Assembly (NCBI GenBank): GCA_023389175.1
Contig: JAEWEW010000021.1
Coordinates: 1-6,415 of the forward strand
Length of the DNA stretch: 6,415 nt
Reading direction: 5' to 3'
Source: Pseudomonadota bacterium
GTDB lineage: Bacteria; Pseudomonadota; Gammaproteobacteria; Burkholderiales; Burkholderiaceae_E
The translations under genes and the position numbers were made by a program. A model generated the notes under the pieces. The model did no database searches, was not told where the DNA came from, and was given only the letters and a program-made list of their open reading frames with translations. Positions 5,958-6,415 of the stretch are shown piece by piece. Each line of letters starts with the position of its first letter. Positions within the stretch are counted from its first letter, which is position 1.

Positions 5958-6415
5958 ATGCGCATCATCATCGTCGAACTCACCCCGAGCCGAGCAATCG
6001 GCCTGGGCCCTTCACTCGCCGGGATCGAGGCCGCCCATGCGCGCGGCATCGACGCGGCGATCGAATCCCTCCGAACCAGCGAGCCGGAAGTGATCGTCCT
6101 GGACGTTGGCACGGAGTCGGGACCGCAACTCGCGACGTCGCCGGCCGAAGCCTTCCAGCGGCTATCCGACGCGGCGCCGGGAACCCGGATCGTGGTGGTG
6201 GGCGCGGGCGACGAGATGCTCGTCCAGGAGATGCTCTGCCTCGGCGCCTTCGACTTCCTTACCTATCCCGACGAGCTCGATGCGCTTGCATATGCGGTCC
6301 GCCGCGCGATGCGCGCGGCCCAGCTGGAACGGCGACCGGGCACGAGCGGCGGACGCCGCCGCCTGACCGAGGTGGTGCCGGGCGTATTCACCGGCGACCC
6401 GACCATGCGCCGGAT
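5958..6415 (+). CDS. Receiver-domain regulator, probably sigma-54 dependent (3' truncated by window)
   Basis: This open frame starts at ATG 5958 and runs 152 codons to the window edge without a stop. The first ~120 residues fit a response-regulator receiver: beta-1 MRIIIVE, beta-3 VIVLDVG with D49 in the phosphoacceptor position, beta-4 RIVVVGAGDE, then LGAFDFLTYPDELDAL as alpha-4/beta-5. After an Arg-rich linker (125-136) comes PGVFTGDPTMRR (141-152), resembling the first segment of a sigma-54 AAA+ activator domain (the G-x-S-xx-M region). The pattern recalls the PrsR-type regulators of PEP-CTERM/exosortase systems, but no exosortase gene is in view and the identity is tentative. The acidic pair is reduced to E7-L8, the conserved Thr/Ser is G82 and the conserved Lys is Y103. 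The frame has an upstream stop at 5877 and no earlier ATG; no Shine-Dalgarno is seen. It is divergent from relA. Confidence 0.7.
   Translation, partial: MRIIIVELTPSRAIGLGPSLAGIEAAHARGIDAAIESLRTSEPEVIVLDVGTESGPQLATSPAEAFQRLSDAAPGTRIVVVGAGDEMLVQEMLCLGAFDFLTYPDELDALAYAVRRAMRAAQLERRPGTSGGRRRLTEVVPGVFTGDPTMRR

Noticed and set aside
5837..6112. Minus-strand 91-codon frame between relA and the regulator
   Set aside because: It overlaps the receiver gene, which has clear receiver-like secondary-structure pattern on the plus strand, and it has no domain or Shine-Dalgarno of note.
6107..6112. TGGCAC resembling the -24 element of a sigma-54 promoter
   Set aside because: It lies inside the receiver gene and no TTGC-like -12 element follows at the required spacing.

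Overview
The window is GC-rich (by eye close to 70%) and carries six protein-coding genes, the last cut by the right edge. The best matches recalled for every recognised protein (GreB, PmbA/TldE, DarP/YjgA, Mog, a monofunctional RelA with the ExDD signature) are proteobacterial. DarP together with a separate RelA points to a high-GC gammaproteobacterium. Species or order cannot be fixed from the sequence alone. No mobile element, CRISPR array, tRNA or rRNA is visible; this looks like core chromosome.

Layout from left to right. Positions 1-96 are a non-coding 3' flank with two short GC hairpins and no recognisable gene. Next come greB (97-654) and pmbA (677-2080), both on the minus strand and 22 nt apart, so pmbA-greB is a likely operon read leftwards. 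pmbA is divergent from darP (2099-2686, plus) across only 18 bp. That gap holds two overlapping -10-like elements, placed so that both transcripts could start at or next to the initiation codons. darP overlaps mog (2667-3308, plus) by 20 nt, giving a darP-mog unit. mog converges on relA (3326-5743, minus) with 17 bp between stops. relA is divergent from a truncated regulator gene (5958 to the window end, plus) whose N-terminus is a response-regulator receiver lacking several canonical active-site residues, followed by what looks like the start of a sigma-54 AAA+ domain.

Functionally these are housekeeping and stress functions: transcript-cleavage rescue of RNA polymerase (GreB), peptide/antitoxin proteolysis (PmbA with TldD, the latter not here), late 50S assembly (DarP), molybdenum cofactor synthesis (Mog) and the stringent response (RelA). 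GreB and the RelA product ppGpp both affect RNA polymerase, but the two genes are in separate units and nothing shows joint control.

I found no convincing undescribed system. The points most worth a second look are the atypical receiver at the right edge, the compact pmbA/darP divergent promoter that predicts leaderless mRNAs, and short in-frame tandem duplications (15 bp, 15 bp and 9 bp units) in low-complexity parts of DarP and RelA.
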